Assembly: GCA_031431195.1 (NCBI GenBank)
Contig: JANPCU010000385.1
Coordinates: 23,438-87,437 of the forward strand
Source of the DNA: TH-plancto1 sp031431195
GTDB lineage: Bacteria > Planctomycetota > Planctomycetia > Planctomycetales > Planctomycetaceae
Length of the DNA: 64,000 nucleotides
Reading direction: 5' to 3'
In this document: piece by piece, positions 9,311-18,810 of the stretch
Position numbering within the stretch: position 1 is the first letter of the stretch
Layout: each line of letters begins with the position of its first letter
Notes under the pieces: model-generated
What the model was told of the DNA's origin: nothing
Databases searched by the model: none
The model's input: the letters and a program-made list of their open reading frames with translations, nothing else
Position numbers and translations under genes: made by a program

Positions 9311-9403
9311 CATCCCAACTCGCTGCTCACGACTGGCTTCGCCCTCCCGATAGGGCTGTCCGCTCACCCCAATCTCAGCGTGGACTGAGCGCTTAACATC
9401 ACT

Positions 9404-9706
9404 CTACGGCTTGGCGGGCGGGGCGGGCTTTTTGATCTTGCCAGTTTGCAGATCCTTGACCACCTCGGCCAGGATCGCCGGATCTTTTTTGTCGAGAATG
9501 TGCTTGATCCGGCTCTCGGGAACACCGAGCCGGCCCATCATCTCCTCCACCGTCTTCCAGATTTTGGCCTTCTGCTTCTCACCCGTCGCCAGATACAGGT
9601 TCGTCACGTTCTCGGCCAGATGCTGCTCATCCAGCTGATCGCGGTTGTCATAGAACCGCTTGATGATCTTCTGCTGAGACGGGGAAAAGTTGCGGTTTTC
9701 AGCCAT
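9404..9706 (-). CDS. Small charged hypothetical protein
   Basis: This 100-residue, strongly helical, Lys-rich protein (FSPSQQKIIKRFYDNRDQLD, KAKIWKTVEEMMGRLG, KHILDKKDPAILAEVVKDLQ) ends in a Pro/Ala/Lys tail. There is no signal peptide or membrane segment, so it is probably cytoplasmic. The even codon-like composition and the charge pattern support a real gene. I do not recognise a named domain. It is divergent from the ABC exporter, with about 200 bp between the starts. Confidence 0.6.
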   Translation of the reverse strand: MAENRNFSPSQQKIIKRFYDNRDQLDEQHLAENVTNLYLATGEKQKAKIWKTVEEMMGRLGVPESRIKHILDKKDPAILAEVVKDLQTGKIKKPAPPAKP

Positions 9707-9903
9707 GATTGTGTGGAAGCGGCCAGGAAGGAGAGGGAGAGGCCATGCAGGCGGGTTGAAATTTATCGGATGCGATCACTCTCTGGCAACGGCAGTTGGG
9801 GAACGAACCGTCAGCCGGAAGTCCAGGGATTGCCCATGACGCCTGTGATCAGTTTGCCTACAGTATCCATCAACTGATTCGACACGCCTTCCTTGCCCCT
9901 TCG

Positions 9904-11718
9904 ATGCCCTCCGCCACCGTCACGACGCTGAACCGCTCCCTCACCAAGCATATCGCTCGGGAGGATGAGCCGCGCCAGCGCCCGCTCGACTACCGGCTGA
10001 TTGCGAGGCTGTTCGAGTTCACTCGGCCCTATGCCTCGAAGCGAAATTGGCTACTGGTTACGGTGGGGCTGCGGTCGTTTCAGCTCCCCGCGCTGACGTG
10101 GATGGTGGCCGCTGTGATTCGCGGGCCGGTGGCGGAGAAGAGTGTCCCCGGCGTGATGTGGGGGGCGGCGATCTTTGCGGTGCTCGCACTCACCACGCAG
10201 ATCGTGATGCACTTTCGGCAGCGGCTGGCCCTCGAACTGGGTGAGGCGGTCGTGACCGACATCCGCAAGGCCGTCTTCGCCCACATCCAGCGGATGCCGA
10301 TGCGCTGGTTCCACCAGACCAAGGTCGGCCGCGTCATCAGCCGCATGACCTCCGATGTCGAGGATCTGCGTCTGGGGGTCCAGGACGTGTTGTTCGTCAG
10401 CCTCGTACAGGTCGGCCAAATGATCCTCGCAGCTGGGGCGATGCTGTGGTACGACCGGGCGCTGTTTCTGATCGTGCTCGGTCTGGCTCCGGTCATCTGG
10501 TTCATCAATCAGCACTTCCACAAGAAGCTAAGCGTGGCCCTGCGGAACATGCGCGAGTCGTTCAGCCGGATCACCGCCACACTGGCCGAGTCGGTGGTCG
10601 GGATTCGCGTGACGCAGGCCTTCGTGCGGCAGGAAGAAAACGCCCGCATCTTTGAGGATCTGGCTGAAGACCACTCGAAGTTCAACACCGTGGTGATGCG
10701 GACACACGGCCAGTTCCTGCCGCTGCTGGAACTCAACAGCCAGGTGTTCATCGCGCTGTTGTTGATTGTCGGCGGCTGGCGGGCCTTCCAGCCGGGGAGT
10801 ACCACGAATGTCGGCGATCTGGTCGGGTTCTTCTTCATGGCGAATCTGTTCTTCGCCCCGATCTCGATCCTCGGCAACCAGTACAACCAGGCGATGACCG
10901 CGATGGCCGGAGCTGAGCGGCTGTTCCAATTGCTGGACACGCCGCCCGATTGGGTTGATCCGCCGGATGCGATCGCGCTGACCGATCTGAAGGGGGAGGT
11001 GGCCTTCGAGCAAGTGAACTTCGAGTACGAAGCGGGGCGGCCCGTGCTGATCGACTTCAACTTCGTCGTGCAGCCGGGCCAGACGATCGCCCTCGTCGGC
11101 CACACGGGCAGTGGCAAGACGACGATCATCAATCTGGTGTCGAAGTTCTACCTGGCCAACTCGGGCCGCGTGCTGATTGACGGCCACGACATTAAGACCC
11201 TGAGCGGCGACGCCCTGCATCACCGCATGGGGATCGTCTTGCAACAGAACTTCTTGTTCTTCGGCACCGTGGCGGAGAATGTCCGGTTCGCGAAACCGAC
11301 TGCCACTGATGACGAGGTCCGGCGGGTCTTCGAGCAGCTGGACTGTGCCGACCTCATCGCCGCCCTACCCCAAGGCATCCACACCCCCGTCGGCGAACGC
11401 GGCGTGTCGCTCTCCCTCGGCCAGCGACAACTCATTTGCTTTGCCCGCGCGATGATCGCTGACCCCCGGATTCTGATCCTCGACGAGGCCACCAGCAGCA
11501 TCGACAGCCAGACCGAAGACCGCCTGCAAACCGCCCTCGCCAAACTCCTCGCGGGTCGCACCAGTTTCGTCGTCGCTCACCGCCTCAGTACGATTCGCGA
11601 GGCCGACCTCGTGCTAGTCCTCGATCATGGACGACTGGTGGAGTCCGGCACCCACGCAGAATTACTCACTCTCAACGGCACCTACGCCGCCCAATACCGC
11701 CGCTTTGTGGCTTCGTAG
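9904..11718 (+). CDS. ABC exporter, fused transmembrane and ATPase domains
   Basis: This is a 604-residue half-transporter. The six-helix ABC-transmembrane domain is at about 40-340 (HIQRMPMRWFHQTKVGRVIS, typical of the MsbA/LmrA class). The nucleotide-binding domain (about 365-600) has Walker A GHTGSGKTT near residue 399, a Q-loop (GIVLQQNFLF), the signature LSLGQRQ, Walker B ILILDEATSSID and an H-loop VAHRL. The ATG at 9904 is preferred over the longer frame from 9796, because the extra 36 residues do not resemble the family and run through the divergent upstream region. The substrate is unknown: lipid, peptide or drug. Such proteins dimerise. It has no adjacent partner. Confidence 0.93.
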   Translation: MPSATVTTLNRSLTKHIAREDEPRQRPLDYRLIARLFEFTRPYASKRNWLLVTVGLRSFQLPALTWMVAAVIRGPVAEKSVPGVMWGAAIFAVLALTTQIVMHFRQRLALELGEAVVTDIRKAVFAHIQRMPMRWFHQTKVGRVISRMTSDVEDLRLGVQDVLFVSLVQVGQMILAAGAMLWYDRALFLIVLGLAPVIWFINQHFHKKLSVALRNMRESFSRITATLAESVVGIRVTQAFVRQEENARIFEDLAEDHSKFNTVVMRTHGQFLPLLELNSQVFIALLLIVGGWRAFQPGSTTNVGDLVGFFFMANLFFAPISILGNQYNQAMTAMAGAERLFQLLDTPPDWVDPPDAIALTDLKGEVAFEQVNFEYEAGRPVLIDFNFVVQPGQTIALVGHTGSGKTTIINLVSKFYLANSGRVLIDGHDIKTLSGDALHHRMGIVLQQNFLFFGTVAENVRFAKPTATDDEVRRVFEQLDCADLIAALPQGIHTPVGERGVSLSLGQRQLICFARAMIADPRILILDEATSSIDSQTEDRLQTALAKLLAGRTSFVVAHRLSTIREADLVLVLDHGRLVESGTHAELLTLNGTYAAQYRRFVAS

Positions 11719-11967
11719 GCTCAACCATGCCCTCCGAACCTCACAAAACTCGCCGATTCACAGTGATGGCAACCGGGGGCTTGCAATGCAATTGCCCGAA
11801 CTCGAATCTGGAATCGCATTCCCTTCCGTGCCGAGACGACAGATCGCCAGCACCGACTAGTGATTCGTGATGCGAAGTGTCATGCGAGATTAGGACACGA
11901 CAACGCTCCCGGTTTCGCCTAAACTACTCGGCCCGACGTTGGACCCGACACACGGACGCGAGACACA

Positions 11968-14900
11968 GTGGCACGGAAAGCAACGAAATCCTTACCGCCT
12001 TCGCTTGATGCCCAGACGCTCCAACTGGGGCGGGAGTTGTGGGCTGCGCTGGATGACCGGCGACCGACGATCTTTGACCGCCGTTGGTGGCTCGATCATC
12101 TGCTCGAATGGGCGATGTCTGATCCGTCGGTCAAGGTGCAGATGTTCCGCTTTGTCGACGTGCTGCCCTCATTGAAGTCGAGCGAATCCATCGCCCGGCA
12201 TTTGCAGGAATACTTCGAAGATGTGCAGTCGCATCTGCCTTTGGCAGCCCGGCTGGCTCTGGAAGTGGGCGACGCGGATTCGCTGCTCGGCAAGGCGCTG
12301 GCGGTGAACGCCCGCAACAATGTCCGCAAGATGGCCGAACGGTTCATCGCGGGACACAACGCGGAGCAGGTGTACCAGAGCGTGAACCGGCTGCGGCGGG
12401 CGGGGTTAGCCTTCACGCTCGACCTGCTGGGCGAAGCAGTCATCAGCGAACCGGAGGCCGAAGCCTACCAGAAGCAGTATCTCGACCTCATTACGACTCT
12501 CGCTCCGCAGGCCGAGAAGTGGCCCGAGAACGATTTAATCGACCGCGATGACTCGGGCTTCCTCCCGCGCTGCCAAGTCTCGCTCAAACTCTCCGCTCTC
12601 TACAGCCAGTTCAAACCGATCGACCCGGTTCGCAGCTCCAACGCCGTGAAGGCCCGCCTGCGACCGATTCTGCTCGCCGCCCGCGAACACGATGCCTACG
12701 TCCATGTCGACATGGAGCAGTCGTCTTATAAAGGGCTCACGCAGCAGATCTTCCGCGAAGTGCTGATGGAGGACCAGTTCCGCGACTGGTCCGATGTCGG
12801 CATTGTGATACAAGCGTACCTCGCCGATGCGGAGTCGGACCTGTTGAAGTTTCGGGAGTGGGTCGACGAGCGCGGCACGCCGATTTCGATCCGCCTCGTC
12901 AAGGGGGCGTACTGGGATTACGAAACGATCCACGCCGAGTATCGCGGCTGGCAGGCTCCGGTCTTTCGGCAAAAGTGGCAGTCCGATGCCAACTTCGAGA
13001 AGCTGACCCGCAAGCTGTTCGAGGAGCGGACCTGGCTCCGGCCGCAGATCGCCAGCCACAACCTGCGCAGCCTCGCTCACGCGGTCACCTGTGCCCAGCA
13101 GATGGACATCCCGAAGCAGGCGTGGGAAATCCAGATGCTCTACGGAATGGCCGAGGAGCAGGCGGCTCTCTTTGCGGAACGGGGACACCGTGTCCGGATT
13201 TATACACCGTTCGGGGACTTGCTCCCCGGGATGGCCTATCTGGTTCGGCGATTGCTGGAGAACACGTCCAACGATTCGTTCCTCAAGCATGCGTATGACC
13301 GCGATTTGTCGATTGAAGAACTGCTGCAGAATCCGGAGGAGGTTGGAGCCCGGATCGACGCTGAACGAAAGGCTGCTCCCGTGACGACTTTGACTGAGAC
13401 TGCCCCACTGCCCGAATTCACCAACGAGCCGCCGACCGACTTCAGCGTCCCGGAGAATCGCGAGGCGATGCAAGCCGCCGTCGACGACGTGGGCTCTCAG
13501 CTGGGAGCTGACTACCCGCTGGTCATCAATGGCAAGGCGGTCGACACCCGCGCCCGGATTACGTCGAAGAACCCCTCGCACAAGAAGCAGGTCGTAGGGA
13601 CATCCGCTTCAGCTGGGGTTGATCATGCCGATCAAGCGGTCCAGGCGGCCCAGCGTGCGTGGCGACAGTGGTCGCGGACTCCGGCGACGCAGCGAGCGGA
13701 TTACCTCGAAGTCATCGCTGCGGAGATGCGGAACCAGCGGCTAACGCTGGCTGCGTGGGAAGTGCATGAGTGCGGCAAGTCGTGGGCCGAGGCGGACGGC
13801 GACGTGGCCGAGGCGATCGACTTCTGCATGTACTATGCCCATTTAATGCGGGAGCTGGATTCTCCGCTGTCCTGTGATTCACTGGGGGAAGAGAACGCGT
13901 ACCTGTATCGTCCGCGCGGGGTGTGCGTGGTGATTGCCCCGTGGAACTTCCCGCTGGCGATCCTGTGCGGCATGACCGTCGCGGCGCTGGTCAGTGGCAA
14001 TACGGTCGTGATGAAGCCCGCCGAGCAGTCGATCGTTGTGGCGGCCAAGTTTATGGAGATTCTCCGCGATGCGGGGATTCCCGATGGCGTGGTCAATTAC
14101 CTGCCCGGTGTGGGAGAAGACGTGGGCCCAGCGCTGGTCTCGCATCCCGCTGTCGACATCGTGGCGTTCACTGGCTCACGCGCGGTGGGGCTCTCCATCA
14201 ACAAGCTGGCTGCGGAGACTGATCCCCGCCAGCAAGGGGTCAAGCGGGTCATCGCCGAAATGGGGGGCAAGAACGCCATCATTGTCGACGAGGATGCCGA
14301 CCTCGATGAGGCGGTCGTGGGAGTCATCAGCAGTGCCTTCGGCTATAGCGGGCAGAAGTGTTCGGCCTGCTCGCGTGTGATCGTACACGCCTCCGTATAT
14401 GAGGCGTTCCTCAAACGACTGCAACCGGCGGTCGAGGCTCTGATTGTCGGCTCGGCGGAAGACCCCGGCACTGTCCTTGGCCCGGTCATTGATGAGCAGG
14501 CCCAGAAGCGGATCAACGATTTCATCGCCCTCGGCACCGAAGAGCACCGGGTGATCGTCTCGATCGATATCAAGGCCCTGGCCAAGGAGGGCTACTTCGC
14601 CGCTCCGCACGTCTTCGCTGATGTACCGCACGATGCCCGCATTGCTCAACAGGAAATCTTCGGCCCGGTGCTATGCATCATCTCGGCTAAGAACTTCGAC
14701 GAGGCCATCGACTTCGCCAACCAGACCGACTACGCCCTCACCGCCGGCGTCTACAGCCGCAGCCCCAAGAACCTCGAAAGCGCGAGGAACGAACTGCAAG
14801 CCGGGAACCTATACCTCAATCGCCCGATCACTGGAGCCTTGGTTCAGCGGCAACCGTTCGGCGGTTTCAAAATGTCCGGCGTGGGCTCGAAGGCCGGGGG

Positions 14901-15000
14901 ACGCGATTATCTGCTTCAGTTCCTGATCCCGGTGAACGTGACCGAGAACACCCTGCGACGCGGCTTCGCTCCACCCGCGAAGGGGAAGAAGAAGGCTTAG
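11968..15000 (+). CDS. putA: Bifunctional proline dehydrogenase / L-glutamate gamma-semialdehyde dehydrogenase
   Basis: This 1010-residue enzyme oxidises proline to glutamate in two steps. The N-terminal proline dehydrogenase barrel (about 80-460) has LSALYSQFKP, YVHVDMEQSSYK, IRLVKGAYWDYE and ASHNLRSLAHA. The C-terminal aldehyde dehydrogenase (about 500-980) has IAPWNFPLAILCGM, AFTGSRAVGL, the general-base region VIAEMGGKNAI and catalytic Cys near residue 798 in SGQKCSACSR. It starts at GTG (11968). The length is that of PutA/RocA-type fusions without the DNA-binding domain of enteric PutA, so it should not be a repressor. It is monocistronic. The glutamate produced can enter the TCA cycle at 2-oxoglutarate. 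Confidence 0.95.
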   Translation: MARKATKSLPPSLDAQTLQLGRELWAALDDRRPTIFDRRWWLDHLLEWAMSDPSVKVQMFRFVDVLPSLKSSESIARHLQEYFEDVQSHLPLAARLALEVGDADSLLGKALAVNARNNVRKMAERFIAGHNAEQVYQSVNRLRRAGLAFTLDLLGEAVISEPEAEAYQKQYLDLITTLAPQAEKWPENDLIDRDDSGFLPRCQVSLKLSALYSQFKPIDPVRSSNAVKARLRPILLAAREHDAYVHVDMEQSSYKGLTQQIFREVLMEDQFRDWSDVGIVIQAYLADAESDLLKFREWVDERGTPISIRLVKGAYWDYETIHAEYRGWQAPVFRQKWQSDANFEKLTRKLFEERTWLRPQIASHNLRSLAHAVTCAQQMDIPKQAWEIQMLYGMAEEQAALFAERGHRVRIYTPFGDLLPGMAYLVRRLLENTSNDSFLKHAYDRDLSIEELLQNPEEVGARIDAERKAAPVTTLTETAPLPEFTNEPPTDFSVPENREAMQAAVDDVGSQLGADYPLVINGKAVDTRARITSKNPSHKKQVVGTSASAGVDHADQAVQAAQRAWRQWSRTPATQRADYLEVIAAEMRNQRLTLAAWEVHECGKSWAEADGDVAEAIDFCMYYAHLMRELDSPLSCDSLGEENAYLYRPRGVCVVIAPWNFPLAILCGMTVAALVSGNTVVMKPAEQSIVVAAKFMEILRDAGIPDGVVNYLPGVGEDVGPALVSHPAVDIVAFTGSRAVGLSINKLAAETDPRQQGVKRVIAEMGGKNAIIVDEDADLDEAVVGVISSAFGYSGQKCSACSRVIVHASVYEAFLKRLQPAVEALIVGSAEDPGTVLGPVIDEQAQKRINDFIALGTEEHRVIVSIDIKALAKEGYFAAPHVFADVPHDARIAQQEIFGPVLCIISAKNFDEAIDFANQTDYALTAGVYSRSPKNLESARNELQAGNLYLNRPITGALVQRQPFGGFKMSGVGSKAGGRDYLLQFLIPVNVTENTLRRGFAPPAKGKKKA

Positions 15001-15096
15001 CCGCCTCCCTGCCTCATGGAGGTGTCAAGCTGTCAGTGCTGATCTCGCCTCTCGCAGATCCTCAAGCAGCGGGGGAGCCGAGGACCGCTCGCCTCA

Positions 15097-15543
15097 TCAT
15101 TCGGGATTCTCTTCGAGCCACTCCGCATCGGCGATGTCCTTGGCACGTCCGGTCGACCGCTTGTTCTTCAGGAACATCGTGCGCCCCAAGACGCAAAACT
15201 GGATACCAGAAACCGTGGTGGGGCGACGATCCGCCCATGCCTCATCGAATTCAACATTGGCGATCGAGGTCAGCAGATCAATCCGACGTGGTGGCAACCC
15301 GATCTGAAAGACGATGTCTGGTGAGAACAAGTCCGACTCAGCCAGATTTCCGAGCGGCGCTTTAAACTATCGAAGAGCCACCATAACTCTGGACGCATTC
15401 TCAGCCGTCGGACGAATCCAAAGGTCTATATCACCGGTCGCGCGGACCAAACCGTGGGCCGCAAGCCCATAAGCCCCTACGACCAAGTATTCAACCCCGG
15501 CCTCGTTGAACGCGGACAATATGTCGCAGAAGTCGGGATTCAT
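15097..15543 (-). pseudogene. MNT-type nucleotidyltransferase (DUF6036-like), broken by one in-frame TAG
   Basis: Reading from ATG 15543 gives MNPDFCDILSAFNEAGVEYL, then VVGAYGLAAHGLVRATGDID, the nucleotidyltransferase GS..DxD-like signature. After 58 codons there is TAG (15367-15369). The same frame then continues FKAPLGNLAESDLFSPDIVF and RRIDLLTSIANVEFDEAW to a stop at 15097. Homologues known to me read straight through this point, with an aromatic/Gly phrase after the helix. A single nonsense change is therefore the simplest explanation. An internal start could give a 77-residue fragment lacking the active site. Confidence 0.75.
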
Positions 15544-15706
15544 CGACCGGTTCTCCCTTCATCGCCCATGCCTCACACGCCAGCGGCCACATCATCTTCA
15601 ACCAGTCCTCTGGTCCCCCTGGTGGGCGACCGTCTTTGGACTCTTGAAGCGTGGTCTTGTTGACGTTCCAGTGAGATCGATCAGGAGACGGAGCAGGTTC
15701 ATACAT
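15491..15706 (-). CDS. Small hypothetical protein upstream of the nucleotidyltransferase
   Basis: This is a 71-residue product (MYEPAPSPDRSHWNVNKTTL .. WLKMMWPLACEAWAMKGEP .. SRLLRHIVRVQRGRG). The Trp-rich middle and basic end look like a structured protein and not a shadow frame. Its 3' end overlaps the nucleotidyltransferase start by 53 bp, in the manner of a two-gene module. The partner is dead, so this may be a relic too. Confidence 0.45.
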   Translation of the reverse strand: MYEPAPSPDRSHWNVNKTTLQESKDGRPPGGPEDWLKMMWPLACEAWAMKGEPVDESRLLRHIVRVQRGRG

Positions 15707-15973
15707 AGTTGACTGGTGGTTTCGAGAGTCCGGAGTTCTGGGGAATTGTACCCCGAATCGAGGATGACGTCACGCCGTAGGATGGGCAATCCTGCCCGTC
15801 TGCCCGTCCCTAATCGGCGTGCGAGTGTCGTGAGCGAGTGACCTGGGACAGAAACTGCCCCATCCCCAACGAGGGCAAGTCCAGTCTTGCTCAATCAGCG
15901 TCGGGGCCACATCGCCGGACGTAACCAACACGTATGATGGTCGCGCGAGTCAAACGCTTATCCCGTAACCGTT
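15707..15973. other. Intergenic, no feature seen
   Basis: I see no gene, no strong hairpin and no repeat shared with the rest of the window. It lies between the start of the 71-residue ORF and the stop of the lipoprotein gene. Confidence 0.5.
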
Positions 15974-16519
15974 CTACGGCCCGCTGTGCCGACGTGTTTT
16001 CAATTCTTGCTGAAGTGGCTCCAGATTCCCGGAACTCTTGAGAACCGCGACTTCCTGTTGATCCAGGAAATCGAGTGAGAGCCATTTCTGCCCCCAATTG
16101 TCCATCAGCAGTCCGGGGAAGGCGTCAGCGGCTTGTTGTAAGATATTGCCCATCTGCTTTCGCTGCGTGGGATCCCTCGGAATCTCGATGAGGATCGCCA
16201 TCGCATGCTGCGGCCCCTCCAGGACTGCCACTGGCTTCAGAGAGAGTTCATCGCGCATGCGTTTGAGCAGCGGCAATACATGGGGCTTATCGATCGGGAC
16301 TTCGCCCTCGATTCCGAGATTCTCATACTGGCCCCCCTTCTCCAGAAACGGAATCGCTTCGACCACTTTGCGATTCGACATCCATTGGTCTTCAATCTGG
16401 GTGTCGAGGGCTGCGGCGTCACTGATGGCCGCACTGCCGCATCCGCTGCACGCCATGATGGAGGCGGCGAGAAATAGCTGCCTTCCGAGTATCGACAAAT
16501 TCATGAGTCGTCCGGTCAT
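15974..16519 (-). CDS. Probable lipoprotein of unknown function
   Basis: This is a 181-residue protein with a lipoprotein signal (FLAASIMACSGCGSAA; Cys near 24-27 after a hydrophobic stretch). The mature part has an alpha/beta pattern (KPVAVLEGPQHAMAILIEIP; DAFPGLLMDNWGQKWLSLD) with no recognised family. ATG at 16502 (MNLSILGRQ) is an alternative start. Its start follows the DUF1559 gene by only 3 bases, so the two are surely co-transcribed and may act together at the cell envelope. Confidence 0.65.
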   Translation of the reverse strand: MTGRLMNLSILGRQLFLAASIMACSGCGSAAISDAAALDTQIEDQWMSNRKVVEAIPFLEKGGQYENLGIEGEVPIDKPHVLPLLKRMRDELSLKPVAVLEGPQHAMAILIEIPRDPTQRKQMGNILQQAADAFPGLLMDNWGQKWLSLDFLDQQEVAVLKSSGNLEPLQQELKTRRHSGP

Positions 16520-16522
16520 CTC

Positions 16523-17353
16523 TTAGAACTCCACGACTTCCTGACCATTCCGGGTTCCCAAAGCCTCGAAGAGTCTCCCGTCAATAGACTCACTCACATA
16601 GCGCACCGAGCCATCTCCCAGCGCGAAGTTCGCACCCCCCACATGTCGACTGGAAAAGCTTTGCGGGGAACCCATCGTGGAATTGATCGGAAATCCGGCT
16701 GCAGCCTGCGTGTAAGGCATGGAGTTAAACACATAGCTGCTCTGATTGGCCAGAATCCCATACCAGCCGGAGGTGAACGGGGAACTGCTGATCGAAGGGA
16801 GCAGCGTGACTCGCTCTCCGAGTAGTAACGTCTGCGACAGTCCATCCGTCACGTGAGAAAACCGGACGGAGGACATCCCCGTGAGCATGCTCTCGACGCC
16901 ACAGAAATTGCCAGTGGCTGATCGCACGACCGCCCCCGACCACGTACTCACTAAGAATTTCTCATCCGCTGTGTCCGTGGGACACCGCCACAGGGGAACA
17001 GTCGTCTTCACGCGGAGTTCATTGGCACCGACAGCTGTCCCCACGTTGAAATCGAGTGAACTGTACAGCGGCGACTGATCTACGTACGGTAAAATCATGG
17101 CCCCCCAGCCCCAGCCCGAGAGGACTGGGAAAGCGGGGCCACGCACAATCGCCCCTGCGGGCAGAACGCGATGCACTTCGTGATAGTTGTGCAGGGCCAG
17201 AGCCAACTGTCGCAGCTGGCTCCGACATTGCGCACGACGAGCCGATTCGCGGGCCTGCTGCACGGCTGGCAAGGTGATCGAGACTAACACTCCGATAATC
17301 GCCAGCACGACCAGCAACTCGATCAACGTGAATCCCCGTGGGTGAATCCGCAT
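16523..17353 (-). CDS. DUF1559 protein with type IV prepilin-like N-terminus
   Basis: This 276-residue protein starts at 17353, where GGGAGGG lies 8 bases upstream. The longer frame to 17485 lacks support. The N-terminus has the prepilin cleavage and methylation motif HPRGFTLIELLVVLAIIGVL followed by the hydrophobic helix. The DUF1559 body follows, ending with the H-x9-DG mark VGGANFALGDGSVRYVSESID. These proteins are massively expanded in planctomycetes, and their role (pseudopilins or surface proteins) is unsettled. The lipoprotein gene follows directly. Confidence 0.92.
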   Translation of the reverse strand: MRIHPRGFTLIELLVVLAIIGVLVSITLPAVQQARESARRAQCRSQLRQLALALHNYHEVHRVLPAGAIVRGPAFPVLSGWGWGAMILPYVDQSPLYSSLDFNVGTAVGANELRVKTTVPLWRCPTDTADEKFLVSTWSGAVVRSATGNFCGVESMLTGMSSVRFSHVTDGLSQTLLLGERVTLLPSISSSPFTSGWYGILANQSSYVFNSMPYTQAAAGFPINSTMGSPQSFSSRHVGGANFALGDGSVRYVSESIDGRLFEALGTRNGQEVVEF

Positions 17354-17378
17354 TGAAGCCCTCCCACAGTGGCCCTCA

Positions 17379-17408
17379 TTGGCCCCCACCATTGGCGATG
17401 GGGGCCAA
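17379..17408 (-). terminator. Hairpin between the small secreted protein and DUF1559 genes
   Basis: TTGGCCCCCA, a 10-base loop, then TGGGGGCCAA form a perfect 10-bp stem. It lies just past the stop of the 17421 gene and before the DUF1559 start, on the minus strand. Confidence 0.6.
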
Positions 17409-17420
17409 GCCCTTGGCAAA

Positions 17421-17822
17421 TTAAGGCAACTTCTTCGTGCAAACGAGCACGGCCAGAGCCTCGGTCGTTCGGAAGGGCATCGCAACCACTGTCAAGTCAC
17501 TATCCGCAACTTCGATGCGGCCGGTCTGGGGATCGCGGATACCGCAACCCAGATTCCGGAACACCGCGGGCCGACCCGACAAGTTCGGGACGACGCCACG
17601 GGCGACGAGCACCAACAGCTTGAGGCGGGTGTACTTGTACCTCTTGCATGGCTGCCCGCCAATGACGCGGCCAGGATTGCCCGCCGCATTCACGCTGGGC
17701 ATACCGCAATCGTTGCTACTGGCGACAATGACCTCCGCCGCCGCCGGCGACACCAGCATCCCCAGCATCGTGATACCCATGACAGCTGCCGACACGACTC
17801 TTCTGCGAAACATGTTTCTCAT
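17421..17822 (-). CDS. Small secreted protein of unknown function
   Basis: Start 17822 is chosen because AAAGGGTGG stands 4-5 bases upstream; the frame could extend to 17849. The 133-residue product has a classical signal peptide (RRRVVSAAVMGITMLGMLVS, cleavage near PAAAEV). A short mature domain follows with four Cys (NDCGMP, QPCKRYKY, LGCGIRD, VLVCTKK) that could form disulfides. No family is recognised. It is preceded by an AT-rich gap and followed by a hairpin. Confidence 0.6.
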   Translation of the reverse strand: MRNMFRRRVVSAAVMGITMLGMLVSPAAAEVIVASSNDCGMPSVNAAGNPGRVIGGQPCKRYKYTRLKLLVLVARGVVPNLSGRPAVFRNLGCGIRDPQTGRIEVADSDLTVVAMPFRTTEALAVLVCTKKLP

Positions 17823-17849
17823 CAGCCCACCCTTTAACTGTAGAACCAA

Positions 17850-18125
17850 GAAGTCAGAAAGGAACAGCTAGAAAGTAGCAGCCCCACCCCAGAGTATCAC
17901 CAGCGAAAGATTCCACAATAGCAATGGTACAAATATTTGAAAATACTGCCACAAAGTGACTGCCACGGTCAGTGCTCAATATCACACAGGAGCGCATAAT
18001 AGCTGAAACAAACTGCTAATATATCGTGGCGGGCAGACAGCTTATAACTGAACGACGAGTTCAAGTGCTAAGTTGTCTTTATAACTGCTGTCCATTTAAA
18101 ACCGGTTAAGCCAGTGCCTCATCCA
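17850..18125. promoter_or_regulatory. AT-rich upstream region of the small secreted protein gene
   Basis: About 275 bp are clearly more AT-rich than the surroundings and contain no ORF. CAGTTATAA occurs in both orientations (near 18040 and 18085), with several TATAAT-like hexamers. A promoter/operator region for the minus-strand gene starting at 17822 is likely, but no single promoter can be fixed. Confidence 0.35.
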
Positions 18126-18129
18126 CGTT

Positions 18130-18400
18130 AAGACTGCGGGTTGTGCGTCACCGGCCGGCAGGGCCACCCGGGGCTGATGAAAATCTGGGCTTGACGGGTC
18201 AGTTTGAGAGTTGAGCCAAACGGTGTTTTTGTGACGCTTCTGGGCCCTGAAGGGGACGCACTCGACAGCCCAGGGCCACGCCCTGGGGGTGGGATTGGGA
18301 GACCTTTTAAGCCCTGAAAGGGCGACACAAACGCAGTTGGTGACGCCCTTTCAGAGCTGTCTCACGCCTCGCGTTACCGGTTCCCAGGGCGAGGCTCCGG
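18130..18400. repeat. Cluster of intergenic palindromes
   Basis: GCCCTGAAAGGGCG (18311) pairs with CGCCCTTTCAGAGC (18344). CAGGGCCACGCCCTGGG is a second hairpin, and 18140-18245 matches 9190-9300 inverted. No gene is present. Confidence 0.55.
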
Positions 18401-18540
18401 ACGAGCCGCGACGGCGAGTCGACGTGTCACCAGGCTTGCGGCTCAGCTGGAGCTTCGCTCTCCTGGGCAAGCCTGCCTCCCCCAAATCTGAGCGTGGACG
18501 AGGTACTCGAGCAGTTTTAGAGTTCGTCTTCAGTACGCAC

Positions 18541-18588
18541 AGACAGGAATGTCTGTGCTACTCCTCAGTGGGGCAGACATTCCTGTCT
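18541..18588. repeat. Inverted repeat AGACAGGAATGTCTG
   Basis: AGACAGGAATGTCTG at 18541 and its exact reverse complement CAGACATTCCTGTCT at 18574 make a 15-bp stem. Each arm is also partly self-complementary. The remainder of 18400-18810 holds nothing else. Confidence 0.7.
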
Positions 18589-18810
18589 GCCTCTCCTCAA
18601 GATCAATTCCGAAACTGCACTCGTGATTCGCTTGGCCAATGCGTAAAGACATTTTGTAGCCTGTGGTCGAGTCGGCTCAAGCGTTGCAGTTTCTGCGAGT
18701 GGTCAGAGAAAGTTCACTGTGGGACAGGTTTCCCGGCAGTCTGATTGCTAAGGATGACCAGCGGGAGGTCTATCCGACTGGCCAGACTCATCTGATCGAT
18801 GACCTCTGCA

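Noticed and set aside
9796..9903. Extended N-terminus of the ABC exporter
   Set aside because: Not typical of the family; the ATG at 9904 gives the usual length.
12535..13581. 348-codon open frame antisense to putA
   Set aside because: It overlaps the proline dehydrogenase domain and has no recognisable features.
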